A stretch of DNA of 64,000 nucleotides, taken from NCBI GenBank assembly GCA_963811585.1, contig CAWERR010000009.1:744001-808000 (forward strand). The letters run 5' to 3'. The notes under the pieces are model-generated. The model saw nothing but the letters and a program-made list of their open reading frames with translations, was not told where the DNA came from and did no database searches. Positions 18,557 to 27,161 of the stretch are shown here, piece after piece. The stretch is from JACDHG01 sp963811585 (GTDB taxonomy: Bacteria > Actinomycetota > Actinomycetes > Propionibacteriales > Nocardioidaceae). Made by a program: the position numbers and the translations under genes. Positions within the stretch are counted from its first letter, which is position 1; every line of letters begins with the position of its first letter.

Positions 18557-19753
18557 TCAGGCGACGGCGTAGACCGCATCACTGATAAGCCGGGCCGCCC
18601 CCACCACGCCGGAGTCGCCACCGAGTTCGCTGAGGACCACGGGGAGATTGCCGGTGGCCAGCGGCAACGACTGGCGGTAGATCGCACCGCGGATCTCCGC
18701 GAGAAGAGTGTGGCCGAGCCCGGCCACACCGCCGCCGATGACGATGAGGCCCGGGTTGAAGAACGACACAAGGTTTGCCAGCACCGATCCCACCCGGCGG
18801 CCGCCGTCACGGGTGAGCTGCAGCGCAACTGCGTCGCCGCGACCGACGGCGAGGCTGACGTGCTCGGCGGTGAGTGCGTGCGACTCCTCGAGCATCTCGG
18901 CCAGTACCGCCGACCGCCCGGACTTAGCCGCCGCCGTGGCGTCGCGAGCCAGTGCGGCTCCGCCGAAGAACGCCTCCAGGCAGCCGTGGTTGCCGCACGC
19001 GCAGACCGGCCCGCCCGACTCGATCCGGATGTGCCCGATGTCTCCGGCGCAGCCATCGGCGCCGCGGTAAAGGTGGCCGCCGACCACGATGCCGCAGCCG
19101 ATACCGGTGCCGATCTTGACGAAGAGGAAGTCTCGGGCCGATCGCGCGACGCCGGTGTGCTGCTCGCCGAGGGCCATCACGTTGACGTCGTTGTCGAGCA
19201 GCACCGGGGCGCCGAGTTCGCGGGAGAGGGCTTCGCGGACAGGGTAGCCGTCCCAGCCAGGCATGATCGGCGGCGAGACCGGCACGCCGCCCTGGAAGTC
19301 GACCGGCCCCGGTACGCCGATCCCCACGCCCGCGGGACGCTCGACGCCCTCGGTGGCGAGCAGCTTGCGGGTCACCTCGAGGGCCTCGCCGAGGACCGTC
19401 TCGGGCCCGCGCCTGATGTCGGCGCTGAGTGAGTTGGCGCGGGCCAGCACTCCGAGCCGTCCATCGGTGACGGCTACCCGCAGCGAGGTCGCGCCCAGCT
19501 CGATGCCGACGAAGCGGAGCTGGGGATCCAGGTCGACCAGGTTTGAGCGCCGCCCGCCGCGTGAAGCTGCCGGACCACCGTCGACGGCGAGTCCCAGCTC
19601 CACGAGCCGGCCGGCCTCGGCCGCGACCGTGGTGCGGGAGACGCCGAGCCTGGCGGCCAGGTCCATTCGGGAGAGAGGTCCGTCGTCGCGCACGTACGTC
19701 AGGATCCGCGACTGGGTCGGGGTCTCAGCCCGCCCCGACAAGAAATGCGCCAT
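18557..19753 (-). CDS. ROK-family transcriptional regulator
   Basis: A 398-residue sugar-responsive repressor. The N-terminal winged helix reads SRMDLAARLGVSRTTVAAEAGRLVELGL. The ROK sugar-kinase-like domain follows, with GIGVPGPVDFQ, VLLDNDVNVMALGE and FLFVKIGTGIGCGIV, and the structural zinc motif CACGNHGCLEAF. Such proteins (NagC, XylR, Mlc) bind a sugar or sugar phosphate and release DNA. It is encoded immediately upstream of the ABC operon on the same strand, with the candidate operators between the two, so it may also be co-transcribed or autoregulated from further up. Its start is only 33 bases after the FMN dehydrogenase gene. Confidence 0.92.
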   Translation of the reverse strand: MAHFLSGRAETPTQSRILTYVRDDGPLSRMDLAARLGVSRTTVAAEAGRLVELGLAVDGGPAASRGGRRSNLVDLDPQLRFVGIELGATSLRVAVTDGRLGVLARANSLSADIRRGPETVLGEALEVTRKLLATEGVERPAGVGIGVPGPVDFQGGVPVSPPIMPGWDGYPVREALSRELGAPVLLDNDVNVMALGEQHTGVARSARDFLFVKIGTGIGCGIVVGGHLYRGADGCAGDIGHIRIESGGPVCACGNHGCLEAFFGGAALARDATAAAKSGRSAVLAEMLEESHALTAEHVSLAVGRGDAVALQLTRDGGRRVGSVLANLVSFFNPGLIVIGGGVAGLGHTLLAEIRGAIYRQSLPLATGNLPVVLSELGGDSGVVGAARLISDAVYAVA

Positions 19754-19786
19754 AGCGGGATCCTCCCACGCGTGGAGTAACGAGCT

Positions 19787-21022
19787 TCACGACCTGGGGA
19801 TCGGAGTAAGCCGTTGTAGCTGGATGACGTGCTGTGGCGTGAGCTCGTCGAGGCTGGTGACACCGAGCAGGCGCATGGTGCGCTCGATGTCGCGCGTCAA
19901 GATCTCGATCGCCCGGTCGACACCTGCGCGCCCACCGGCCATCAGCCCATAGAGGTACGCCCGGCCCACCAACGTGAACGTCGCACCATGGGCAATCGCC
20001 GCGATGATGTCGGCGCCGGACATGATGCCCGTGTCCAGGTGCACCTCGAGATCGTTGGCCACCTCACGCACGACGGATGGGAGCAGGTGGAACGGCACCG
20101 GAGCCCGGTCAAGCTGCCGCCCGCCGTGGTTGGACAAGACGATCGCGTCAGCACCCGACGTCGCCACTTTCTTGGCGTCGTCGAGCGTCTGGATGCCCTT
20201 GACGACGAGGTTCCCCTTCCATTGCTCGCGGAGCCAGCCGAGGTCGGTGTAGTCGACCGTTCGGTCGAACATCGCGTCCAGCAGTTCGCCGGCAGTGCCT
20301 TGCCAATAGTGGAACGAGGCGAAGGTGAGCGGCTCGGTCGTCAGGAAGTTGATCCACCAGCCGGGTCGGCTGATCGCGTTGACGAAGGTGCGTGCCCGGA
20401 GGGACGGCGGGATGGTCATCCCGTTGCGCGCATCGCGCAACCGTGCACCTGCGACCGGGGCGTCGACGGTCACGACGAGGGTGTCGAAACCCGCGGCGGC
20501 CGCGCGGTCGACCAACGCCATCGAAGCGTCGCGGTCCCTCCACATGTACAGCTGAAACCAGTTACGCCCGTGTGGGTTGGCCGCCTTGACGTCCTCGATG
20601 GATGTCGTGCCCATCGTCGAGAGCGTGAAGGGTATGCCGGCTGCACCCGCTGCCGTTGCGCCCGCCACCTCACCCTCGGTGTGCATCATCCGGGTGAAGC
20701 CGGTCGGGGCGATGCCGAACGGCCAGCTGGCGCGTTGGCCGAGTACCTGGCGGCTCGTGTCGACCTTCGAGACGTCACGCAGGATCGCGGGTCGAAACTC
20801 TATGTCGCGGAATGCCTGCCGGGCGCGAGCCAGCGACACCTCCTGCTCGGCCGCTCCGTCGGTGTAGTCGAAGGCCGCCTTCGGTGTCGTGCGTTGCGCG
20901 ATCCTTCGCAGGTCTTCGATTGTGAGCGCCGACTGGAGTCGTCGTCGTTTCGGGTTGAGGACTGGCCGCTTGAACTGCAGCAGCGGCGCCAGCTCTCTGG
21001 GCTTGGGAAGTCGACGCTTCAT
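19787..21022 (-). CDS. lldD: FMN-dependent alpha-hydroxyacid dehydrogenase (L-lactate dehydrogenase type)
   Basis: A 411-residue flavoenzyme that oxidises L-lactate or a similar 2-hydroxyacid to the keto acid. The features visible are AFDYTDGAAEQEVSL, WPFGIAPTGFTRM and GIPFTLSTMGTTSIED in the FMN-binding barrel, WFQLYMWRDRD, the conserved NLVVKGI lysine strand, the active-site SNHGGRQLDR with the catalytic His, and the phosphate loop at LDTGIMSGADIIAAI. The Met at 21022 is chosen because the extra 33 residues upstream are low-complexity and overlap the preceding gene. It sits between the SpoIIE-type phosphatase and the ROK regulator, all on one strand with gaps of about 30 bases. The symbol is by family; the true substrate could be another hydroxyacid. 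Confidence 0.88.
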   Translation of the reverse strand: MKRRLPKPRELAPLLQFKRPVLNPKRRRLQSALTIEDLRRIAQRTTPKAAFDYTDGAAEQEVSLARARQAFRDIEFRPAILRDVSKVDTSRQVLGQRASWPFGIAPTGFTRMMHTEGEVAGATAAGAAGIPFTLSTMGTTSIEDVKAANPHGRNWFQLYMWRDRDASMALVDRAAAAGFDTLVVTVDAPVAGARLRDARNGMTIPPSLRARTFVNAISRPGWWINFLTTEPLTFASFHYWQGTAGELLDAMFDRTVDYTDLGWLREQWKGNLVVKGIQTLDDAKKVATSGADAIVLSNHGGRQLDRAPVPFHLLPSVVREVANDLEVHLDTGIMSGADIIAAIAHGATFTLVGRAYLYGLMAGGRAGVDRAIEILTRDIERTMRLLGVTSLDELTPQHVIQLQRLTPIPRS

Positions 21023-21053
21023 GCCAACTGCGTCACGGTTGCCGTCGCGTCGC

Positions 21054-23789
21054 CTAGTTGGCGCGCCGACGAGGCTGGCCGTTGGCGAGGTCGTGGGTCC
21101 ACATGTGAGCGGGCAGAACACACCGCACCACCGTGCCCCCGCCAGTGCTCACCATGGCGACGTCCTCGCTGAGCGCGCGAACAAGGTAGAGCCCGCGGCC
21201 TTCCTCGCTGTCTACAACCGGTAGCCGTTGTCCGAGCTCGTCGAGATCTGGGTCACCGCTGCCGTCATCGGAGACCTCGAGGACAATCCGGTCGCCGTGC
21301 ATGGCCGCGCTCAAGATCACCGTGGACCGGGCGGCCATGACGGCGTTGGCCATCAGCTCTGCCGCGACGAGCACTGCGTCGTCGGCGTGGGATTGATGTT
21401 CCCCCAGCCAATCCTGAAGGCCCTGCCGGGCGGCCCGCATCTCGACTGGGTCACCCGGTGCGACATCCCAGCTCATCCGCTCTGGCGTCACGTCGGTCCG
21501 AGTGCGCCGTAACACCAGTGCCAGGCTGTCGTCACGCCGGTGCGCGCCCTTGAGCGATCGCTTGACCAGCTCGTCGGCGAACTGCGCGGCGGGCAGTTGG
21601 GCAACATCTCCTGCGTGACGTATCAACGCGTCCATGCCCTCGATGACGTTCTTGCGGGCCTCGATGAGCCCATCGGTGTAGAGGACCAGCGACTCGTGGA
21701 CATGCAGCCTCGTGGTGACGATCTTGTCGCTACCGACCCCCGGCCATCCGATCGCGCCACCGGTCGCCGCAAGCTGGGTCACCTGTCCTTCTGAGCCGAC
21801 CACGAGTGCCGGCGGGTGGCCTCCCGAGGCGACCTTGAGCTCGCCCGTCTGGGGGTGGTAGCGCGCGATGACCACGGTGGCCACCACGCCGGTCGCTTGT
21901 GCAGACAGCAACTCGTCGGCTCGGACAACCATGTGCTCCAGCGGCGTACCGTCGACAGCGGCGAATCGCAGCGCGTGCACGACGAGGAGGGCATCCTTGG
22001 TCGCGGCAACCCCGTGGCCGAGGACATCGACCACGGCGACGTGCAGCTCGCCCGTCGCCAGCATGTGCCAGTCGAACAGGTCACCGCCGGTCGGTGACGA
22101 CGGGTCAGAGGCGACGTAGGCGACGGCGATATCGGCTCCATCGATGCCGGGCGGCTCCGGCGCCACCGCCTGCTGAAGGTGGTCGACCACGAGGCGTTGT
22201 GCTGCCTGAGCCTCGACCAACCGACTGAACTGGTCGCGTAGCTCTTCGTACTCCTCCGCCGGAGTGATGTCGCGGGCCACGACGACGAGCGTCTGCGAAC
22301 TCCTGTCGACGTCGGTGGCGGTGGTGGCGGAGCACGACAGTCGGCGATGGCCGCCGTCGACCCTCGTGATGAGCACCTCCGCCGGCAGCGGCGGGTCGTT
22401 TGCCCAGCCGGCGAAGTTGATCGAAACACCGAGAGCTGTGCGTGCCTTGACGCGCGCAAGGGCATCGCGGCGTCCGAGTACGTCGGTGGCGAGCAAGCCG
22501 GTGATCTTCTCGCAGCCGGCATTCCAGGTCAGCACAGCGCCATCGTCGGCCAGCGTGAAGATGCCGTCGGAGGTTGTGGTGACGATGCGGTCGAGCTTGC
22601 GTCGCTCTTCGACAACGCTCTCGAAGAGCCGGCCTCGGGCAATCGTGTGCGCCGTCTCGCGGGCCAACGTCTCGAGCACCACCACGTCGGCCAACGGGTC
22701 GCCCTCGAGGCCGGTCCGGTCGAACACCACCAGTGCCCCGAGTCGGCGCTGCTCATCGACCAGGGGCGCGGAGATGCAGTCGCGCCATCCTCCCTCGCCG
22801 AGCAGGCCGGCGATGGCATGGGAATCGGTCGCGGTGACCCGGAGTGCCTCGGGCTCGGTGGCAAGGGCGGCCGCGAGTGAACGTGAGTCGCGTCCCTCGT
22901 TAGCCACGGTGACCGCACCGTCGGCATCCAGTTGATGGATCTCCAGGTCACCTGCTTCGTCGAACAAGATCAGCTCGGCGCCGCGCGACTCAAAGCAGCG
23001 GGCCACGTCGAGGAGGAAGTCGTCGATCGCGTCGCGCGGGTGCAGCGGAGCAGACAGGGTCTGGGCCGCCTCCCGCAGACCGTTGAGGCGGTAGCGATCG
23101 GATCGTGCGGTGGCATAGCCCTGGTAGGCCAGATGCAGGACGAGCAGGGGCACAGGGAAAAGCACCACGGCGACCGAGTTGCTGTCAGCGGCCAACACGA
23201 ACAGCAGGCCGATAAGCACGTTGACGGCCCAGCCGCCGAGCCAGCCCGGCAGCAGAACAGGGCGTAGGCCACGCAGCACCGTAGGGACGGACTGGCGCCC
23301 GGATATCGCGAGGACAAGGGTGAACGCCGTGTTGTTGACCACGGCGACGCAGGTGAGGGCGATAACGAGCCAACCGAGCTTCTCCAGCGAAACGCCTGGA
23401 TAGTCGGCGAAGGCCGACAGCACGACACTTCCCACACCGGCTGCCAGCGACCACTGGGCGACGTTGAAGGCGGCTTTCACCCGGGCGGTACGTCGCAGGC
23501 TCGAGATGATGATCTGGACGACGGCCACCGTCGCCACCACGACGAGGGGAGAGAACCCGAAGATGAGGGGCGCGAGCACCGCCTCGAACAAGGTCAGGGC
23601 ATCAACATCGTCACCGCGGCGAAAGCGCACCCGCAGGTGTCCAGCCACCACGAGACCGAATGCAAGGAACGGGAGGGTCTCCCATTCGGGGGCGGCCTGA
23701 GGCCGAAGATCCATGACCTCGGCAAAAACAACGGTGGCCGCAGTGGCCACCAACAGGGCGGCCACATATGCCTTGAGCCGCCTATCCAC
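21054..23789 (-). CDS. Membrane sensor phosphatase: TM region, GAF, PAS, SpoIIE-type PP2C, HATPase
   Basis: A 911-residue signalling protein. Residues 1-220 hold about seven hydrophobic segments. A GAF-like domain follows at about 245-385 (DDFLLDVARCFESRG to ETLARETAHTIARG), a PAS at about 395-510 (RIVTTTSDGIFTLADDGAVLTWN), a PP2C/SpoIIE phosphatase at about 545-745 (SPTGGDLFDW, VVDVLGHGVAA, SGGHPPALVV, YTDGLIEAR, DDSLALVL), and an anti-sigma-type HATPase at about 770-895 (AAELMANAVMAA, SDDGSGDPD, GRGLYLVRAL). Such fusions usually dephosphorylate anti-anti-sigma factors and may also bind or phosphorylate them. No partner STAS gene is in the window. The GTG start at 23789 follows a repeat-peptide gene by 27 bases, suggesting co-expression and possibly sensing. 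Confidence 0.9.
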   Translation of the reverse strand: MDRRLKAYVAALLVATAATVVFAEVMDLRPQAAPEWETLPFLAFGLVVAGHLRVRFRRGDDVDALTLFEAVLAPLIFGFSPLVVVATVAVVQIIISSLRRTARVKAAFNVAQWSLAAGVGSVVLSAFADYPGVSLEKLGWLVIALTCVAVVNNTAFTLVLAISGRQSVPTVLRGLRPVLLPGWLGGWAVNVLIGLLFVLAADSNSVAVVLFPVPLLVLHLAYQGYATARSDRYRLNGLREAAQTLSAPLHPRDAIDDFLLDVARCFESRGAELILFDEAGDLEIHQLDADGAVTVANEGRDSRSLAAALATEPEALRVTATDSHAIAGLLGEGGWRDCISAPLVDEQRRLGALVVFDRTGLEGDPLADVVVLETLARETAHTIARGRLFESVVEERRKLDRIVTTTSDGIFTLADDGAVLTWNAGCEKITGLLATDVLGRRDALARVKARTALGVSINFAGWANDPPLPAEVLITRVDGGHRRLSCSATTATDVDRSSQTLVVVARDITPAEEYEELRDQFSRLVEAQAAQRLVVDHLQQAVAPEPPGIDGADIAVAYVASDPSSPTGGDLFDWHMLATGELHVAVVDVLGHGVAATKDALLVVHALRFAAVDGTPLEHMVVRADELLSAQATGVVATVVIARYHPQTGELKVASGGHPPALVVGSEGQVTQLAATGGAIGWPGVGSDKIVTTRLHVHESLVLYTDGLIEARKNVIEGMDALIRHAGDVAQLPAAQFADELVKRSLKGAHRRDDSLALVLRRTRTDVTPERMSWDVAPGDPVEMRAARQGLQDWLGEHQSHADDAVLVAAELMANAVMAARSTVILSAAMHGDRIVLEVSDDGSGDPDLDELGQRLPVVDSEEGRGLYLVRALSEDVAMVSTGGGTVVRCVLPAHMWTHDLANGQPRRRAN

Positions 23790-23816
23790 GGACGAGGGGA
23801 AAACGTTAGTGCTCGA

Positions 23817-24020
23817 TCACTCCCAGTCGTTGCCGCTGCGAGCAATCTCCCAGTCGTTACCGTGGCGGTCGGGAGCGAGCTCCCAGTCGTTGCCCTTGGT
23901 GTCACTGTGGGGGGCAAACTCCCAGTCGTTGCCGGCCAAGGTCATCGAGGGACTCGGGCCGCCAAGGGCGATCAGCGCGAGGAGGGACGCCGCGGTTGCG
24001 GCGGTCAAGCGCTTCTTCAT
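23817..24020 (-). CDS. Small secreted peptide with four GNDWE repeats
   Basis: A 67-residue protein I do not recognise. Residues 1-29 look like a Sec signal: MKKR, a hydrophobic Ala/Leu core, and a possible cleavage after TLA. The mature part is four copies of GNDWE at residues 30-34, 43-47, 54-58 and 63-67. The first three are followed by a hydrophobic-Ala dipeptide (FA, LA, IA), and the spacers shorten from 8 to 6 to 4 residues. The protein ends exactly on the last GNDWE. The codons of the repeats are nearly identical (one GGT for GGC). A GGAGG ribosome site precedes the ATG. It lies directly upstream of, and on the same strand as, the membrane phosphatase. Confidence 0.8.
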   Translation of the reverse strand: MKKRLTAATAASLLALIALGGPSPSMTLAGNDWEFAPHSDTKGNDWELAPDRHGNDWEIARSGNDWE

Positions 24021-24037
24021 GGATCCTCCATGGGATG

Positions 24038-24086
24038 GTGCTCAGGGCATACCGGACATGAGGGGAACCGGATGGCTCAGGAGCAC
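24038..24086 (-). other. Long-range inverted repeat in the leader of the GNDWE gene
   Basis: GTGCTC at 24,038-24,043 pairs with GAGCAC at 24,081-24,086, and an inner CCGG pair lies between them. In the transcript this would form a stem starting about 17 bases before the ATG. It matches no riboswitch class I know. It could be a leader structure or chance. Confidence 0.3.
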
Positions 24087-24172
24087 ATTGTTGCACGGAT
24101 CTCGGTCATATGAAGACCACTGTCTCACTAGACTATCGTGTCGTAACGCCGAGACGGTGCGTTTTCGCTCCG

Positions 24173-25357
24173 TCAACGCTCCATGGTGACGGCCAATCCT
24201 TGGCCGACGCCGACACACAAGGCTGCGACGCCCAGGCCGGAGTCCGCCCCAGCGAGATGATGCGCGACCGCGCCCGCCAGCCGCGCTCCAGAGCAGCCCA
24301 AAGGGTGGCCGATCGCGACTGCACCGCCCAGCGGGTTGACGACGGACCGATCGAGCTCCGGCCACTCCGACAGGCAAGCGAGCGACTGCGCGGCGAAGGC
24401 TTCGTTGAGCTCCATGTATGTCACGTCCGAAAGGGAGCGGCCGGCCTTAACGAGCGCGCGGTTGACCGCTGCCACCGGACCGATCCCAAATTCCTGCGGG
24501 TCGACCGCGTTGACGCCAGTCGCCGTGATCCTGGCCATCGGCTCGACCCCAAGCTCGCGGAGCCCCGAATCGTCCACGAGAAGCAGAGCGGCCGCTCCGT
24601 CAGAGATCTGGGACGCGTTTCCCGCGGTCACCGTGCCGTCGGGTCGAAACACCGGCCTCAGCGTGCTGAGAGTCTCGACCGTCACCCCGTCGCGGATTCC
24701 CTCGTCGCGGTGCATGGGCGCGTCGGGCACCTGGACCACCGCCGCGTGATACGCCCCAGTGGACCAGGCCTCTGCCGCGAGGCTCTGGCTGCGAGCGGCG
24801 AATGCGTCCGCTGCATCGCGGGTGATCCCGTAGGTCTCGGCCAGCAGCTCCGTGCTCTCGCCAAGGCTGACGGTCCACGCCACGGGCATCAGGGGGTTGA
24901 CCATCCGCCAGCCCAGTGTCGTGGAGTACAGCTCGGAGTTCGAGGCGGGAAACCCCTTGGACGGCTTTGGCAGCACCCAGGGAGCGCGCGTCATCGACTC
25001 CACACCGCCCGCGATCATGATCGATGCGTCGCCCACCGCGATCGTGCGGGCCGCGGCGACCACGGCATCGAGACCGGACGCACACAGCCGGTTGAGGGTT
25101 ACGGCGGGCACCGACGTGGGCAGCCCAGCCAACAGGGCCGACATCCGGGCGATGTTGCGATTGTCCTCCCCGGCCTGGTTGGCGGCGCCGAAGTAGACCT
25201 CTCCGACCCGGCTGGGGTCTAGGGAGGGCTGGCGCTCGAGCAGTGCGGAGATGACGACGGCGCCCAGGTCATCTGGTCGTACGTCGGCCAGCGCCCCACC
25301 GAGCTTGCCGACGGGGGTACGGACTGCATCCACGACGTACACGTCACGGCCGATCAC
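24173..25357 (-). CDS. Acetyl-CoA C-acyltransferase (thiolase)
   Basis: A 394-residue thiolase that joins or cleaves acyl-CoA and acetyl-CoA in fatty-acid or aromatic-acid breakdown. It shows the active-site Cys in TLNRLCASGLDAV, the GGVESMTRAP stretch, NASQISDGAAALL, the His motif NEAFAAQS, and NPLGGAVAIGHPLGCSGAR with ALCVGVGQGLA, which holds the second Cys. The best start is a GTG at 25357 preceded by AAGGAGG; this gives the usual N-terminus VIGRDVYVVDAVRTPVGKLGG. Longer frames up to 25603 have no such start signal. It resembles PcaF/FadA proteins, and no beta-oxidation partner lies beside it. It is divergent from the dctA remnant. Confidence 0.92.
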   Translation of the reverse strand: MIGRDVYVVDAVRTPVGKLGGALADVRPDDLGAVVISALLERQPSLDPSRVGEVYFGAANQAGEDNRNIARMSALLAGLPTSVPAVTLNRLCASGLDAVVAAARTIAVGDASIMIAGGVESMTRAPWVLPKPSKGFPASNSELYSTTLGWRMVNPLMPVAWTVSLGESTELLAETYGITRDAADAFAARSQSLAAEAWSTGAYHAAVVQVPDAPMHRDEGIRDGVTVETLSTLRPVFRPDGTVTAGNASQISDGAAALLLVDDSGLRELGVEPMARITATGVNAVDPQEFGIGPVAAVNRALVKAGRSLSDVTYMELNEAFAAQSLACLSEWPELDRSVVNPLGGAVAIGHPLGCSGARLAGAVAHHLAGADSGLGVAALCVGVGQGLAVTMER

Positions 25358-25547
25358 AGGGCCTCCTTCGTCCGGGCGCGTTCTTGCACCGCTGTTGGCC
25401 GGGACTATACGTTCCGCTGACCTGCGCCTTGCCGGTTTTGTACGACGGCCCGAGGTGGTCACGGGGAGCGGTCTCGAGATGCCGAACCCGCGAGGCTCTG
25501 CAAAGTTTGTGAGTTGACCACGGGTTCGTTCGCCGGAGGAGACCGTC

Positions 25548-25906
25548 ATGTCATCGCACCCCAACGGCACGGCTGACCAAGTCAACAGCCGGACTGATCG
25601 CACGCACTACCTCTACGTCGCCGTCGTTGTGGCGGTCGGCCTCGGGATAGCCGTCGGCTTCATCGCTCCCGACTTCGCGGTGAAGCTGGAACCGATCGGC
25701 ACCGCGTTTGTGAACCTGATCAAGCCGGCAACGCCGTTGCAACACTGCTGATCGGGACCTGGACCGGAGGTGTCGACAACGACCAGATGGAGCGCGTCCT
25801 TGCCGGTGATGACCCGTTCGACGAGCGGACCATGCTCGACGACGAACAGGAAGACTCGAGAGTGAGCGGAGCTAGCGAGCAGACCGTGCGACAAGATCGC
25901 GCGTGA
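25548..25906 (+). pseudogene. dctA: C4-dicarboxylate transporter DctA, internally deleted
   Basis: The first 60 codons are a good DctA start: HYLYVAVVVAVGLGIAVGFI, then APDFAVKLEPIGTAFVNLIK. After Lys the text jumps at about 25,727, in another frame, to the C-terminal end of the same family: GNAVATLLIGTWTGGVDND, then DPFDERTMLDD, closing at a TGA at 25,904-25,906. Normal DctA has about 440-460 residues, so roughly 330 codons (some 1 kb) with nearly all membrane helices are missing. A strong GGAGGAG site precedes the ATG. The ends are not decayed, so the deletion is recent or is an assembly collapse. It cannot make a transporter as read here. Confidence 0.85.
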
Positions 25907-25921
25907 GCGTGCTCGACAAGG

Positions 25922-26998
25922 TCAGCCGGTGTCCGCTGTCGAACCGCGCCGAGGATCCTCGTCGAACAACCCATCGTCGTCGAGACACGCCACCCGTCGG
26001 CCGTCGACCTGCTGGGGCACGAAGGGACGCTGCGGTCGTGCGTGCGGGTTGATGGTGTCGACGGCCGTGGAGCGCAGTGCCCCTGCCCGGTCCTGCGGCT
26101 GAGCGGCGGTCGGTCCCGGAGTGTGGCCCGCCTCGACGAACACCGGTGGAGGCAGCAGCTCTGCGGTGAGGCGGCGAGCTTCGATCCCCACGACCAACGG
26201 CACGGTGACAGCCAGCAGCGCGACAGCGACGACAGCGTCCAGCCAGAAGTGGTTGGCAGTCGCCACGACGACGAGCGTGGTGATGGCGGGATGCGCGAGC
26301 GCCCACCAGCGCCACCTGCTCCGGGTCATCGCCACGATGCCCATGCCCACGATGAAAGCCCACGCCACATGCAGGCTTGGCATCGCGGCGTACTGGTTGG
26401 CGAAGCTGTCGACGTCGGGGGCGCTGTAGACGGAGGGACCGTAGACGGCGGCCGTGTCGACGAAGCCGGACGCATTCAACATCCGTGGCGGCGCGAGCGG
26501 GAAGGCCATGTGGCCAACGGTGGCGCCCAAGGTGACCAGGGCCAGCCAGTTCCGGACCAGCGAGTAGACGTGGTGGCGGTACGCGTAGACCCAAACTAGG
26601 AACGCCACGGTCGCGGGAAAGTGGACCCAGGCGTAGTAGACATTCGCTGCCTGTACGAGCCAGGTGAAATCGAGGAAGTGGCTCTGGAGCGCGAGCTCGC
26701 TGGGAAGGTTGAGAGCACTCTCGAGGTGGAGCACATCGCGGGCGTTTCCAAGGGCAGTCGACACGTCGCCGTCAGCGACAGTCCGGCCGACCTTGTAGAG
26801 AAGGAACAGCGACGCCACCACGATGAGCTCGGTCGCAGCGTGCCTGACAAGCCGTCGGCGCCCTGGCAGCGACGGCCGGCGCGCCGAGGTGACGGACCTC
26901 CTCAAGGCGCGCGGGAGATCCACGAGACGGCGTCCCCGTCGCCCCGAGGTCTCTAGCGAGAGCTCGTTGATTGTCCCCACCGCCCTTACGCTACGCAA
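25922..26998 (-). CDS. PAP2-superfamily membrane protein (inositol phosphorylceramide synthase-like)
   Basis: A 358-residue membrane protein with about six helices between residues 55 and 275. The phosphatase-superfamily motifs are AMPSLHVAWAFIVG (the SxxH motif) and ANHFWLDAVVAVAL (the HxxxD motif), the pattern of the AUR1/PAP2-like group in actinobacteria. Those enzymes hydrolyse or transfer lipid phosphates, for example phosphatidic acid or phosphoinositol lipids. The C-terminal 80 residues are Pro/Arg-rich and probably cytoplasmic. A GTG at 26,980 is an alternative start. Its end lies 15 bases past the dctA remnant on the opposite strand. Substrate unknown. Confidence 0.85.
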   Translation of the reverse strand: MRSVRAVGTINELSLETSGRRGRRLVDLPRALRRSVTSARRPSLPGRRRLVRHAATELIVVASLFLLYKVGRTVADGDVSTALGNARDVLHLESALNLPSELALQSHFLDFTWLVQAANVYYAWVHFPATVAFLVWVYAYRHHVYSLVRNWLALVTLGATVGHMAFPLAPPRMLNASGFVDTAAVYGPSVYSAPDVDSFANQYAAMPSLHVAWAFIVGMGIVAMTRSRWRWWALAHPAITTLVVVATANHFWLDAVVAVALLAVTVPLVVGIEARRLTAELLPPPVFVEAGHTPGPTAAQPQDRAGALRSTAVDTINPHARPQRPFVPQQVDGRRVACLDDDGLFDEDPRRGSTADTG

Positions 26999-27161
26999 CT
27001 TTATGCCGTTCCGTCACCGGGTTAACCCTTAGGCACCCCTGGTTTGTTCCCGCGAATTTCGTCACGGGGCGGCCGTAGCGAGCCGAGTGAGCACGAACGG
27101 AGTGCGGTTTGACCGAATGGGGGTCGTTCTGTCGAGCCCTGACGGCATACGCTCATCCGTG

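Noticed and set aside
19829..21172. A 447-codon plus-strand frame opposite lldD
   Set aside because: Shadow of the FMN dehydrogenase, which has all catalytic motifs.
23820..23943. Four TCCCAGTCGTT repeats as a possible CRISPR or iteron array
   Set aside because: The repeats are short, the spacers shrink and are in frame, and they encode GNDWE units in a signal-peptide protein.
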